A DNA stretch of 40,664 nucleotides from Gaiellaceae bacterium (GTDB lineage Bacteria; Actinomycetota; Thermoleophilia; Gaiellales; Gaiellaceae): positions 1-40,664 of the forward strand of contig JAUJMY010000015.1 of assembly GCA_030446625.1 (NCBI GenBank), in the 5' to 3' direction. The notes below the pieces were generated by a model that searched no databases, was not told the origin of the DNA, and saw nothing but the letters and a program-made list of their open reading frames with translations. Position numbers and translations under genes: made by a program. Below are positions 32,386 through 38,877 of the stretch, piece after piece. Position 1 is the first letter of the stretch. Every line of letters starts with the position of its first letter.

Positions 32386-32481
32386 GACCCTGGGTGCTAA
32401 GGGGACCACGCGCAGCGTGGCCACAAGCGCCGGCTCGGCCGACGCACCACTCGAGACCAGCGGGAGCACCCAGCTCTGGTC
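32386..32481 (+). ncRNA. Candidate structured RNA upstream of tcmP
   Basis: Within a stretch without a protein-like frame there is a nested fold. The outer stem is GACC (32386-32389) with GGTC (32478-32481). Next is a perfect 9-bp stem, CTGGGTGCT (32390-32398) with AGCACCCAG (32465-32473). An inner perfect hairpin is CCACGC-GCA-GCGTGG (32406-32420), and a G/C-rich hairpin lies around 32428-32443. High GC raises the chance of fortuitous stems, so this is a candidate leader or small RNA only. It ends 45 bases before the TcmP start. Confidence 0.35.
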
Positions 32482-32526
32482 GCTCTAAGAACCCCAAACG
32501 ACTTACCTTCGCCAGATCCGGACGGG

Positions 32527-33402
32527 TTGCCGACTCCGCTTGTGAGTTCGCACGTCGTGGCCAAGCTCTATTACTGGGCGCGGATCAGCGAGACGTTCGC
32601 GATCGCAACCAGCCGCAAGTGGTCAGGCCGACGCGCCTGCGTGGATCTGTTCGCGTCGTACGGCGTCAACAAGGACAGGACCGACGGCGACCTGATTTGG
32701 GGGTCGGCTCTTCTCGCCCTTCAGGTCTCACACCCCTTCGACACGGTCGTTCTCGGCGACACGGACGAGCGCGCTACGGCCGCGCTCGCGATGCGAGTTG
32801 AGCGACTCGGCGTTCACGGCGCCGAAGTGTTTCCGCTCACACTCGGGGACGAGTCGCTCGCTCGAAAGATCACCGCGGTCAAGAGCGCGTCGCCGATCGG
32901 CCCGAAGGTCGTCGTGCTGACGGCGGACGCGAACGAGGCACCGGCGATCGTCAGGATGCTGCTGCCGGCGTTCGAAGGGAAGCGCGCCGTGTTGACGATG
33001 CTCGACCCCTACGCCGCGAACTTCACCTGGGAGGCACTCTCCGCGCTGACGTTCCGCGAGCGAATGGACGTGCTGATGCTGTTCCCGGAGGAGATGGACA
33101 TCCGCCGCAACCTCCAACACGAGCAGCGTCTCGACCGTTATTTCGGGACCCCCGACTGGCGCGAGGTTGCAGCTTCATCGACGCACGTCGGCCGAGCGCT
33201 GCGCGAGCTGTACCAGCAGCGGATGGCGAAGCTGCTCGACTACAAGCTCGGGCAGACGAAGACGATCAGAAACAGCCGAGGGGTGGCGATCTACAAGCTG
33301 ATCTTCTCGAGCAAGCATCCGCTCGGCTTGACGCTGTGGAACGAAGGCTGTCGGGAGAACCCGGACGGTCAGGACGCCCTCTACCTGCCTGGTCTCGACT
33401 GA
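32527..33402 (+). CDS. Three-Cys-motif partner protein TcmP
   Basis: 291 residues from TTG 32527 (alternatives GTG 32542 or 32557). The start SSHVVAKLYYWARISETFAI and CVDLFASYGVNKDRTDG match the TcmP opening (H-x-x-K ... DLFAGxG). Then SALLALQVSHPFDTVVLGDT, VVVLTADANEA, VLTMLDPYAANFTWEALSAL, and the end YKLIFSSKHPLGLTLWNEGC, typical of the family's LxxASKHxxGxxLW block. TcmP is defined by co-occurrence with three-Cys-motif proteins, and the DUF5131 gene at 30866 supplies that partner. The stop overlaps the next ATG (TGATG). Confidence 0.82.
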   Translation: MPTPLVSSHVVAKLYYWARISETFAIATSRKWSGRRACVDLFASYGVNKDRTDGDLIWGSALLALQVSHPFDTVVLGDTDERATAALAMRVERLGVHGAEVFPLTLGDESLARKITAVKSASPIGPKVVVLTADANEAPAIVRMLLPAFEGKRAVLTMLDPYAANFTWEALSALTFRERMDVLMLFPEEMDIRRNLQHEQRLDRYFGTPDWREVAASSTHVGRALRELYQQRMAKLLDYKLGQTKTIRNSRGVAIYKLIFSSKHPLGLTLWNEGCRENPDGQDALYLPGLD

Positions 33403-34139
33403 TGTACGTCTTCCCACCCCATCCTTACGAGGAGCTGATCCCGCCGAACGATCAGGCGCTAGCGCTGCCGATCGAAGGTTTGGCCCTGAGACTGCTCGCC
33501 GTCGTCAAACGCCAACACAGCCTCTGCAACAGCGATAACGTCGGCAACGCCGACTCGTGGCGCGGTCACATAGCTCAACCACGAGCGGACGAGTTCCTCC
33601 AGGCCATCTCGGAGGCGTTCAACTGGCTTGAGAACAACGGCCTCGTCGCACCCGATCCCGGCGGCGGTGGAAACTGGATGATCGTCACCCGCAAGGGTGA
33701 GGAAATCGCGGCAAGCCCTGACGGCCTCGCGGCCCTCAGGGCGAGCGAGCGATTAGCGCTCGAGCTCCACCCGCGCCTGGGGTCGAAGGTTCGCCAGCTC
33801 TTCGAGGCCTCGGATTTCGAGATGGCAGTGATCGCGTCGATGCGCGCAGTTGAGATTCGCGTGCGCGACCTCGCTGGGCTAGACGCCTCGGTCGTTGGTG
33901 TGGATTTGATCAACCAAGCGTTCGGGGCCAAGGGCAAGCTGACCGATCGCGGTGTCCCGAAGGGCGAGCAGGAGGCCGCGCGATCGCTTTACGCAGGTGC
34001 CCTCGGCCTCTTTCGCAACCCTGCGGCGCATCGAGAGGTGAAGTACGAGAACGCGACCGTCGCTAGCGAGATCATCTTCCTCGCCGACCTCCTACTCCGG
34101 ATGCTCGATCAGGTTGCCGACCGCCTCGGGGTGGCGTAG
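33402..34139 (+). CDS. TIGR02391 (Ymh-like) family protein
   Basis: 245 residues from ATG 33402, coupled to tcmP by TGATG. The N-terminal half has a winged-helix look (AISEAFNWLENNGLVAPDPG, NWMIVTRKGEEIAASPDGL). The C-terminal half is the TIGR02391 domain: FEASDFEMAVIASMRAVEIR, VRDLAGL, LINQAFGAKGKLTDRG, GEQEAARSLYAGALGLFRNP and AAHREVKYENATVASEIIFL. FRNPAAH is a HEPN-like R/N...H motif. The family is found in restriction, toxin and mobile contexts without a settled role. Its link to the TcmP pair is shown here only by coupling. Confidence 0.82.
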   Translation: MYVFPPHPYEELIPPNDQALALPIEGLALRLLAVVKRQHSLCNSDNVGNADSWRGHIAQPRADEFLQAISEAFNWLENNGLVAPDPGGGGNWMIVTRKGEEIAASPDGLAALRASERLALELHPRLGSKVRQLFEASDFEMAVIASMRAVEIRVRDLAGLDASVVGVDLINQAFGAKGKLTDRGVPKGEQEAARSLYAGALGLFRNPAAHREVKYENATVASEIIFLADLLLRMLDQVADRLGVA

Positions 34140-34150
34140 GCGCAGTCGCG

Positions 34151-34242
34151 CAGCGGCCGCCGCGCACCCGACCTAGCTCGCCGCCTGCGCCTCAAGCCAA
34201 TCTGCAACTACCTCGGCGACCTCCTCCTCGTCAAGCTGGCGA
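34151..34242. repeat. Dispersed direct repeat, copy 2 (partner at 23005-23096)
   Basis: About 87 of 92 positions match 23005-23096 without gaps. It covers the 3' end of the small minus-strand gene at 34173-34387 and about 20 bases after it. The two copies are 11 kb apart in the same orientation. Confidence 0.85.
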
Positions 34243-34387
34243 GCGAGGCGATGCGCCGTCTGCCCCAGTCCTCGCGCTCGGAGCCTTCGAGGACGATCTC
34301 GCGAATGCGTGCGCGAGTCGCGCCGTCTACGTGCGAGCGCTCGTCCTGCAGAGCGACTTGGTCGAGCAGGTCACGGATGTGGTTCAT
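34173..34387 (-). pseudogene. Small hypothetical gene with frameshift (ends VADWLEAQAAS)
   Basis: ATG at 34387: MNHIRDLLDQVALQDERSHV, DGATRARIREIVLEGSERE. One base too many near 34,275 then diverts the frame. The natural continuation, LGQTAHRLARQLDEEEVAEV and VADWLEAQAAS, ends at a TAG (34173-34175) and is conserved in the chimeric remnant at 23027-23128. The repaired product would have about 70 residues. Unrecognised, acidic at the C-terminus; an antitoxin-like size, but no evidence beyond size. Confidence 0.5.
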
Positions 34388-34511
34388 CGCGCGACCGTAT
34401 TCCACCCGACACGGCGAGTAGTCGGTTGAACCGTCGCTGGGCGTGGCTCTTCACTGGCTCCGACTCTCAACGAGACGCCATGAAACTGGTATGTCGACCT
34501 AGGGTCAGCGA

Positions 34512-34637
34512 ATGAGCGAACGCAAAGGAGAGGCGGCCGCGGCACGCTCGTCGGGCGGGCAGTCGTTTGTCGCCAAGACCGAAGGACCACGGAAGCCGCG
34601 CGCCAAGCGCGGAGGCTTCTGGAGCACCGTCGGCTAG
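34512..34637 (+). CDS. Very small basic protein, 41 aa
   Basis: ATG at 34512: MSERKGEAAAARSSGGQSFV, AKTEGPRKPRAKRGGFWSTV, G. It is rich in Lys, Arg, Gly and Ser. It is followed eight bases later by a perfect 12-bp hairpin, which supports a real short transcript. No family is recognised. Confidence 0.45.
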   Translation: MSERKGEAAAARSSGGQSFVAKTEGPRKPRAKRGGFWSTVG

Positions 34638-34644
34638 ATCCGCA

Positions 34645-34671
34645 GCGGGTGAAGCCGGTGGCTTCACCCGC
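34645..34671. terminator. Bidirectional hairpin terminator candidate
   Basis: Perfect 12-bp stem GCGGGTGAAGCC (34645-34656) and GGCTTCACCCGC (34660-34671) with a 3-base loop. It lies between the convergent genes 34512-34637 (+) and 34664-35167 (-); the latter's stop codon is inside the stem. There is no U-tract, as is common in high-GC actinobacteria. Confidence 0.7.
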
Positions 34672-35167
34672 GACTATCCCTCGCTCGGCGGTAATTCCAC
34701 GGCGGGACCGACGAAACGGCCTTGATCAGCGACTCGACGAACAACCCGCTCGCGACCTCTGGACTGACAGCGCTCCGCTCCCAGGCGCCAAGACGTGGCG
34801 GCCGATCAGCGCTGCGAATGACTGCTGTCGCAACAATTTGGGAGCGGCCACGCTCGGCGAAGACCAAAATCAAGCACTCTTCGCGACGTTCGTCGGCCAG
34901 TTCGCGCCAGGCCGGCATCAGCCAACAGACCCGGCGCGCGCAGCGAGTAACGATTAGCTCGGGCAGGGTTCGCGATGCGAGGTCATCCTTTTCGTCGGGT
35001 GTCATCCCGGCGAGGCTGAACGCCTCAGCCGCGAGACCGCGCGGCACGTCGAGAAAGAGGACGCCCGGCCACGTCGCCTCCGGGTCTTCGAACTGCCCGT
35101 TGAGCCGGCGTACTCGATCCTCGATGTCACGCCGAAACGACTCGAAGGTGTAGGCGCCCGCATCCAT
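34664..35167 (-). CDS. Hypothetical protein, 167 aa (YTFxSFR family seen twice in this window)
   Basis: ATG at 35167: MDAGAYTFESFRRDIEDRVR, RLNGQFEDPEATWPGVLFLD, VPRGLAAEAFSLAGMTPDEK, then IVTRCARRVCWLMPAWREL, and ECLILVFAERGRSQIVATAV with a C-terminal part GLFVESLIKAVSS. Mixed alpha/beta, no signal peptide, not recognised. Its start is partly duplicated at 23128 (MRTGTYTFASFR). Upstream of both copies lies a whole or broken HTH-array gene, so the two genes seem to travel together. Confidence 0.6.
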   Translation of the reverse strand: MDAGAYTFESFRRDIEDRVRRLNGQFEDPEATWPGVLFLDVPRGLAAEAFSLAGMTPDEKDDLASRTLPELIVTRCARRVCWLMPAWRELADERREECLILVFAERGRSQIVATAVIRSADRPPRLGAWERSAVSPEVASGLFVESLIKAVSSVPPWNYRRARDSRG

Positions 35168-35327
35168 ACACCGACGGTACGCCCGTGCACGCCGTTACGT
35201 CGCGGGCGCGGAACTGCGCGACCGCCGAGGCTTGACGGAACACCACCGCGGTCCGGTCGGGATCCGGCACCAGATGGACGACGGCGTTCCGGTCGAACCA
35301 TCAGCGCCTGAGATTCGGCCGGCGTCA

Positions 35328-35585
35328 CTACTCACCGCGCGTCGCCAGCCATTTCTCGACGTCACGTCGCCACCAGTAGTTCTTGCGGCCGGCCTGCCCC
35401 GCGGGCTCCGAAGCGGGGCCTGCTCCGAGACGCTCGGCGGCGATTGCCGCCACCGCGGGAGCAGGTCTTCGCACGGCGGCGCGCGACTGCGCCTTGCTCG
35501 AGTCGGCCGGCGCGGCGGGGCGCGCCACCGGCCGTGTCTTCGCATTAGCGCAACTCGTTCGCCTCTGCGGTACGCCTCGGCGCAT
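35328..35585 (-). pseudogene. C-terminal remnant of a second HTH-array gene
   Basis: The frame ends with EPAGQAGRKNYWWRRDVEKW and LATRGE, clearly the last AlpA-like unit of the protein at 23264-24760 (PPAGRAGNHNFWVRSDVERW). The preceding residues (RPAAPADSSKAQSRAAVRRP) are low-complexity and no start or earlier HTH units are present. It lies 160 bases upstream of the 34664-35167 gene, mirroring the intact gene's position before the remnant at 23027-23128. Confidence 0.6.
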
Positions 35586-35622
35586 TCAGGCGGCGTCTGA
35601 GCCCACCGCTAGCCTTGCTCAG

Positions 35623-36078
35623 GTGTCGCCTTTCGAGGTCAAAGAGATCATTGCGCGCCTATGTGCTGCCTACCCCGATCCTCCACTCAGTGCCAAAACG
35701 GAGCAGGTGTACACGCGCCTGCTTGACGACCTCGACTACGCAGCCGTCGACGCCGCCGTCGACGAGTTAATCGCAACGACGATGCGCTTGCCGACAATCA
35801 GCCGCATTCGCCGACAGGTGATCGAGCCGACGCTCGAGCTGCCGACAGCGGAGGAGGCATGGGTCGCGCTCCAGTCACGGGCGAACGAGACCCACAACCT
35901 AGTACGCCGTGCAGCGGCGCTCATGGGCGGCAGTTTCAACATCCGCACCAGTAGCGAACCAGAGCTGACGCGCGTCCGCTTCGCCAAGGTGTATGACGAG
36001 ATCCGCCGTAAGGCCGTTGACGACGCGCTGGCCGCCGGGGTCCGCGCGAAGCGGATGCAGTTGCCGCAGGCGTCGTAG
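35623..36078 (+). CDS. Phage helicase loader/inhibitor-like protein (G39P-like)
   Basis: 151 residues from GTG 35623: SPFEVKEIIARLCAAYPDPP, EQVYTRLLDDLDYAAVDAAV, DELIATTMRLPTISRIRRQV, followed by EEAWVALQSRANE and FAKVYDEIRRKAVDDAL. The pattern Ei..l...YP, a W/Y-xxLxDLDYxxV helix and a P-T-I-S motif is that of the N-terminal domain of loaders/inhibitors of phage replicative helicases such as SPP1 G39P. A phage or plasmid replication origin for this part of the island is therefore likely. No helicase or phage structural genes are in the window. Confidence 0.6.
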   Translation: MSPFEVKEIIARLCAAYPDPPLSAKTEQVYTRLLDDLDYAAVDAAVDELIATTMRLPTISRIRRQVIEPTLELPTAEEAWVALQSRANETHNLVRRAAALMGGSFNIRTSSEPELTRVRFAKVYDEIRRKAVDDALAAGVRAKRMQLPQAS

Positions 36079-36089
36079 TCGCCCGAGCG

Positions 36090-36461
36090 TTAGCTGTCCG
36101 TAAAGTCGAGCGCGAAGTCGAGGCGCGCCGGCGAGTCCGGCACCGGCTGGCGGAGGTAGCCGCTGCTCGACAGCGCGCGGAGGATCTCCTCGGGGGTGGG
36201 CTTCGGGTGCGGCCACCCGTCAGGTGGCGGCGCCGTTCCCAGCACGTACGGGATCTCCCACGTCTTGGCACCCCAATGGAGAAACCGGCAGCCAGTGATG
36301 CCGATCTTCGACGCGCAGCGAAAGCAGATCGTCTCGCCCTCGAGCGGGTGGTCAACGAGAACGCGCACGCACTGCTCGGCATCGGCGGCGTAGTCACACT
36401 CGCACTGGTCGCAGGTCGTCGGCGGCAGCGTCCGGCGCTTCCACGGCCTCTCGGTCGGCAT
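36090..36461 (-). CDS. Small zinc-ribbon-like protein
   Basis: From ATG 36461 (an alternative ATG at 36482 adds seven residues): MPTERPWKRRTLPPTTCDQC, ECDYAADAEQCVRVLVDHPL, EGETICFRCASKIGITGCRF, then an aromatic segment LHWGAKTWEIPYVLG and a Pro-rich tail. The CDQC and CFRC pairs probably bind zinc. It is convergent with the helicase-loader-like gene, 11 bases apart. Unknown role. Confidence 0.55.
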   Translation of the reverse strand: MPTERPWKRRTLPPTTCDQCECDYAADAEQCVRVLVDHPLEGETICFRCASKIGITGCRFLHWGAKTWEIPYVLGTAPPPDGWPHPKPTPEEILRALSSSGYLRQPVPDSPARLDFALDFTDS

Positions 36462-36482
36462 TCGCCAAGACTGCCGTGGCAA

Positions 36483-36785
36483 CCGGACAGCACCCGGCCA
36501 CGGCGTGCTGTGCGCGGCGTCCGAGTGGCCGCTATACAGACGCGACGTTCAGAAAGCGGCTCTGGGAGCAGGCGGTCGGCCAGCCCACGATCGATACTTA
36601 CGCGCCTGGGGCGGAAGCGCGCGGCGGCCCTGCTATCGCTGGCCGCCGCGGCCTTCCTGCTCATCCTCCGCCGCCCGACGCCGGCGTCGGCGTCGGAAGC
36701 CGGTTGTCGTGCTGAAGCGAGACGTCGTCTTCGAGCCAGACTGCAAGACTTTCTTAAGCGCGGCCGTTTCGCGTCGCTCCAACGG
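36483..36785. other. 303-base stretch without a convincing gene
   Basis: Open frames on both strands have Arg/Ser/Ala-rich shadow composition. A short minus-strand frame (LAVWLEDDVSLQHDNRLPTP) looks protein-like but has no start. The right half is where a terminator for the phospholipase operon would be expected; no strong hairpin stands out. Confidence 0.4.
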
Positions 36786-37919
36786 TCACGGCTGATAGCG
36801 GTCACTCCGCGAGATGATGCGGTCGATCTCGGCGCGCATGTAGCCCGCGATTTCGGCACAGCGCGCGTGGTCGACCTTGATCCCCTCGACCTCGTCGTGC
36901 GGGCTGCCGATGACGAAGATGTTCTCATCGTTGTAGTCGTTGGCCGGCTGCGTGTAGTTCATGCTGCCGGCGACGACAGCGGCATCGTCGATGACCATCA
37001 GCTTGTGGTGGAGCTTGCGAAACGCTCCCTCCTTGCGCGGCAGGTAGACCTCGATCTTCTCGTCGTGGAGCCATTTCGTCGCCGCCCACCACTGCTTTCC
37101 CTGCCCCGGATCGAGAGCGCCGCGGACGTTACGCCTCGCGGCCACGAGCATGACCATTGCGTCGTCGATCCCGGACGAGCCGGAGAAGGTGAAGACGGCG
37201 AAGTCGAGCCTTCGCTTGCACTTCAGCATCTGCTTGATGATCTCGAGCTCGGGCGTGTGGTCAGGCGCGAACAAGACCTTGACGGGGACGCCGGCCAGGC
37301 CATAGGTGCGCGGCACGTCCCCGTGCTCGCCGCGGCCGAAGCGGCCGCGGCGCAGCTGCTCGACCTCGGTCAGGTACTCGCGGCAGATGCGGCCGTCGTT
37401 GAAAACGACGAAATGGTTGAGGTTGCGGTGCGTGTCGGTCTGGGTGAAGTTGGCCGACCCCGTCAGCAGCGCTGAGGTGGCGCTGGCGCGGCCGCGGAAG
37501 TCGCGCAGGACGAACTTCTGGTGAAAGATGCTCGGGTTGAAGTCGCCCCTCACCTCGACGTCCGACCGCAGCAGCGCGGCGAGGATACGGCGGTTCTCGG
37601 CAAGGGCCGCACCCTCGTCGACCCATTGGGCGCGGCGGCGCGCGGCGGCCTCGCTCTCTCCAGTGCGAACCTTCACCTTCGGCAGCCCTTCACTGCGCAG
37701 GTAGTCCTGCTCGAGGAAGAGATCGACGTCGACACCGCGCCAGCGCGCGTCAATGATCGCCTGTGCAATGGGCTCCGAGTCAAGCTCTTGGACAGCGATG
37801 TCCAGGCTCTTCTTGGCGCCGCTGATGAAGTTGACGATGACCTGCTCGAGGTCGTCGGCGCCGCCAAGCTCTGTCGGCCCGACGTACGCCTCGATCTTGC
37901 CGTCAGCGAAGGTCGGCAT
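36786..37919 (-). CDS. Phospholipase D-like protein with two HKD motifs
   Basis: 377 residues with two complete HxKxxxxD active sites: FHQKFVLRD (His133, Lys135, Asp140) followed by LLTGSANFT, and LHHKLMVIDDAAVVAGSMNY (His304, Lys306, Asp311). Each half also has the usual IAVQELDSEPIAQAI or LDFAVFTFSG strand-helix lead. There is no signal peptide, so it should act in the cytoplasm or on the inner membrane face. Substrate could be phospholipid or nucleic acid; PLD-fold nucleases share these motifs. ATG 37919 shares a base with the preceding stop (TAATG). Last gene of a four-gene operon. Confidence 0.9.
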   Translation of the reverse strand: MPTFADGKIEAYVGPTELGGADDLEQVIVNFISGAKKSLDIAVQELDSEPIAQAIIDARWRGVDVDLFLEQDYLRSEGLPKVKVRTGESEAAARRRAQWVDEGAALAENRRILAALLRSDVEVRGDFNPSIFHQKFVLRDFRGRASATSALLTGSANFTQTDTHRNLNHFVVFNDGRICREYLTEVEQLRRGRFGRGEHGDVPRTYGLAGVPVKVLFAPDHTPELEIIKQMLKCKRRLDFAVFTFSGSSGIDDAMVMLVAARRNVRGALDPGQGKQWWAATKWLHDEKIEVYLPRKEGAFRKLHHKLMVIDDAAVVAGSMNYTQPANDYNDENIFVIGSPHDEVEGIKVDHARCAEIAGYMRAEIDRIISRSDRYQP

Positions 37920-38677
37920 TAGGGCTTGTTGACGGTCGCGTTCTCGTGGTGCAGCTGCTTCCCCTTGTCGTCTTCGATCGTCGCCGCCACGACGAATCTG
38001 TCGTAGGCGTCCGCTCCGGGAAGCTCGACGGCCAACTCGAGCTTGCTCTCGGCACTCGCGTTCACCGTCCCGTCGTACAGCGCCGCCGTACTCCCGGCCT
38101 TTTCCGCGAAGATCTTCGCCTGCGCGGTCGCGCCTTCCGGTAGCGCAGCGGCCGTCAGCTTGAACGTGAACTTCGGCTGCTGGTCACTTGTCCACGCCGT
38201 CGCCACCGCCGCTTCGACCTCATCCGCGTCGTCGAGGAGGAGCAACAGCGGCGCCGCGCCGACGGTAGCTAGAGCCAACGCGAACATGATCCCAGCCGCG
38301 CGGGCCTTGTTCCCGCGGCGCTTGATCTGCTCTTGGTACCAGCCCCCGACCGCGTTGAGGTCCCCCGCGGCGAGCTTGCCGACCGACGGCACGAGCGCCC
38401 AGGCCGCGAGTCCGAGACTGAGTGCGAGCAGCGCCAGCGCACCCGCCGCCACCGCCAAAAGCCACGACGGTCCGTCGCGTAGTCGCTCGCCGGCGAGGAG
38501 GCCGAGGGCGGTGAACAACGTCCCGCCCACGGTCACGCTCTGCAATAACGCCTTCGCGCTCGAGTGGACGCGCTCGAGCGACTTCTCCGGAGCGAACTCC
38601 TCGCTCGCCTTCTCAAGCATCCTGTCCTGCTCCGTCGGCGCCTTGCCGACGATCTCGACAGTGCCCGTCGCGTTCAC
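37919..38677 (-). CDS. Three-helix membrane protein with C-terminal beta domain
   Basis: 252 residues: a charged N-terminal region (APTEQDRMLEKASEEFAPEK), two close membrane helices (VGGTLFTALGLLAGERL; LLAVAAGALALLALSLGLAA), a cytosolic or external helix (YQEQIKRRGNKARAAG), a third helix (IMFALALATVGAAPLLLLLD), then about 95 residues that look like an Ig-like beta sandwich (QPKFTFKLTAAALPEGATAQ, KLELAVELPGADAYDRFVVA). The order resembles membrane anchors of effector systems. The start overlaps the small upstream gene by four bases (ATGA). No family is recognised. Confidence 0.7.
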   Translation of the reverse strand: MNATGTVEIVGKAPTEQDRMLEKASEEFAPEKSLERVHSSAKALLQSVTVGGTLFTALGLLAGERLRDGPSWLLAVAAGALALLALSLGLAAWALVPSVGKLAAGDLNAVGGWYQEQIKRRGNKARAAGIMFALALATVGAAPLLLLLDDADEVEAAVATAWTSDQQPKFTFKLTAAALPEGATAQAKIFAEKAGSTAALYDGTVNASAESKLELAVELPGADAYDRFVVAATIEDDKGKQLHHENATVNKP

Positions 38678-38877
38678 TGAAGGGGCTGGATGGTTGTCGT
38701 GGACTCGCCCTCGAAGACGTTCTCATGTCCTTGCGAGCACTTGACGAAGACGCGCCAGCGTCGCGGGCCGCCGAGGGTGACATAGCTTGTCCGCGCCCGG
38801 CGGTCCAGCTCCGCCTCAACAAGCACGGTTAGATCTTCCTCGTGCTCTTCGCGGCAGACGTACTTGAATGGGGCCAT
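38674..38877 (-). CDS. Small Cys/His protein, 67 aa
   Basis: MAPFKYVCREEHEEDLTVLV, EAELDRRARTSYVTLGGPRR, WRVFVKCSQGHENVFEGEST and a short tail. Cys8 with His12 and Cys47 with His51 could form one metal site (CxxxH twice), a compact zinc-finger-like layout. Its ATG overlaps the peroxidase stop (TGATG) and its stop overlaps the membrane-protein start (ATGA), so it is a fixed part of the operon. Unrecognised. Confidence 0.65.
   Translation of the reverse strand: MAPFKYVCREEHEEDLTVLVEAELDRRARTSYVTLGGPRRWRVFVKCSQGHENVFEGESTTTIQPLQ

Noticed and set aside
36476..36795. Two overlapping plus-strand frames between the zinc-ribbon-like gene and the PLD gene
   Set aside because: Low-complexity Arg/Ser/Ala text and no start signals; treated as non-coding.
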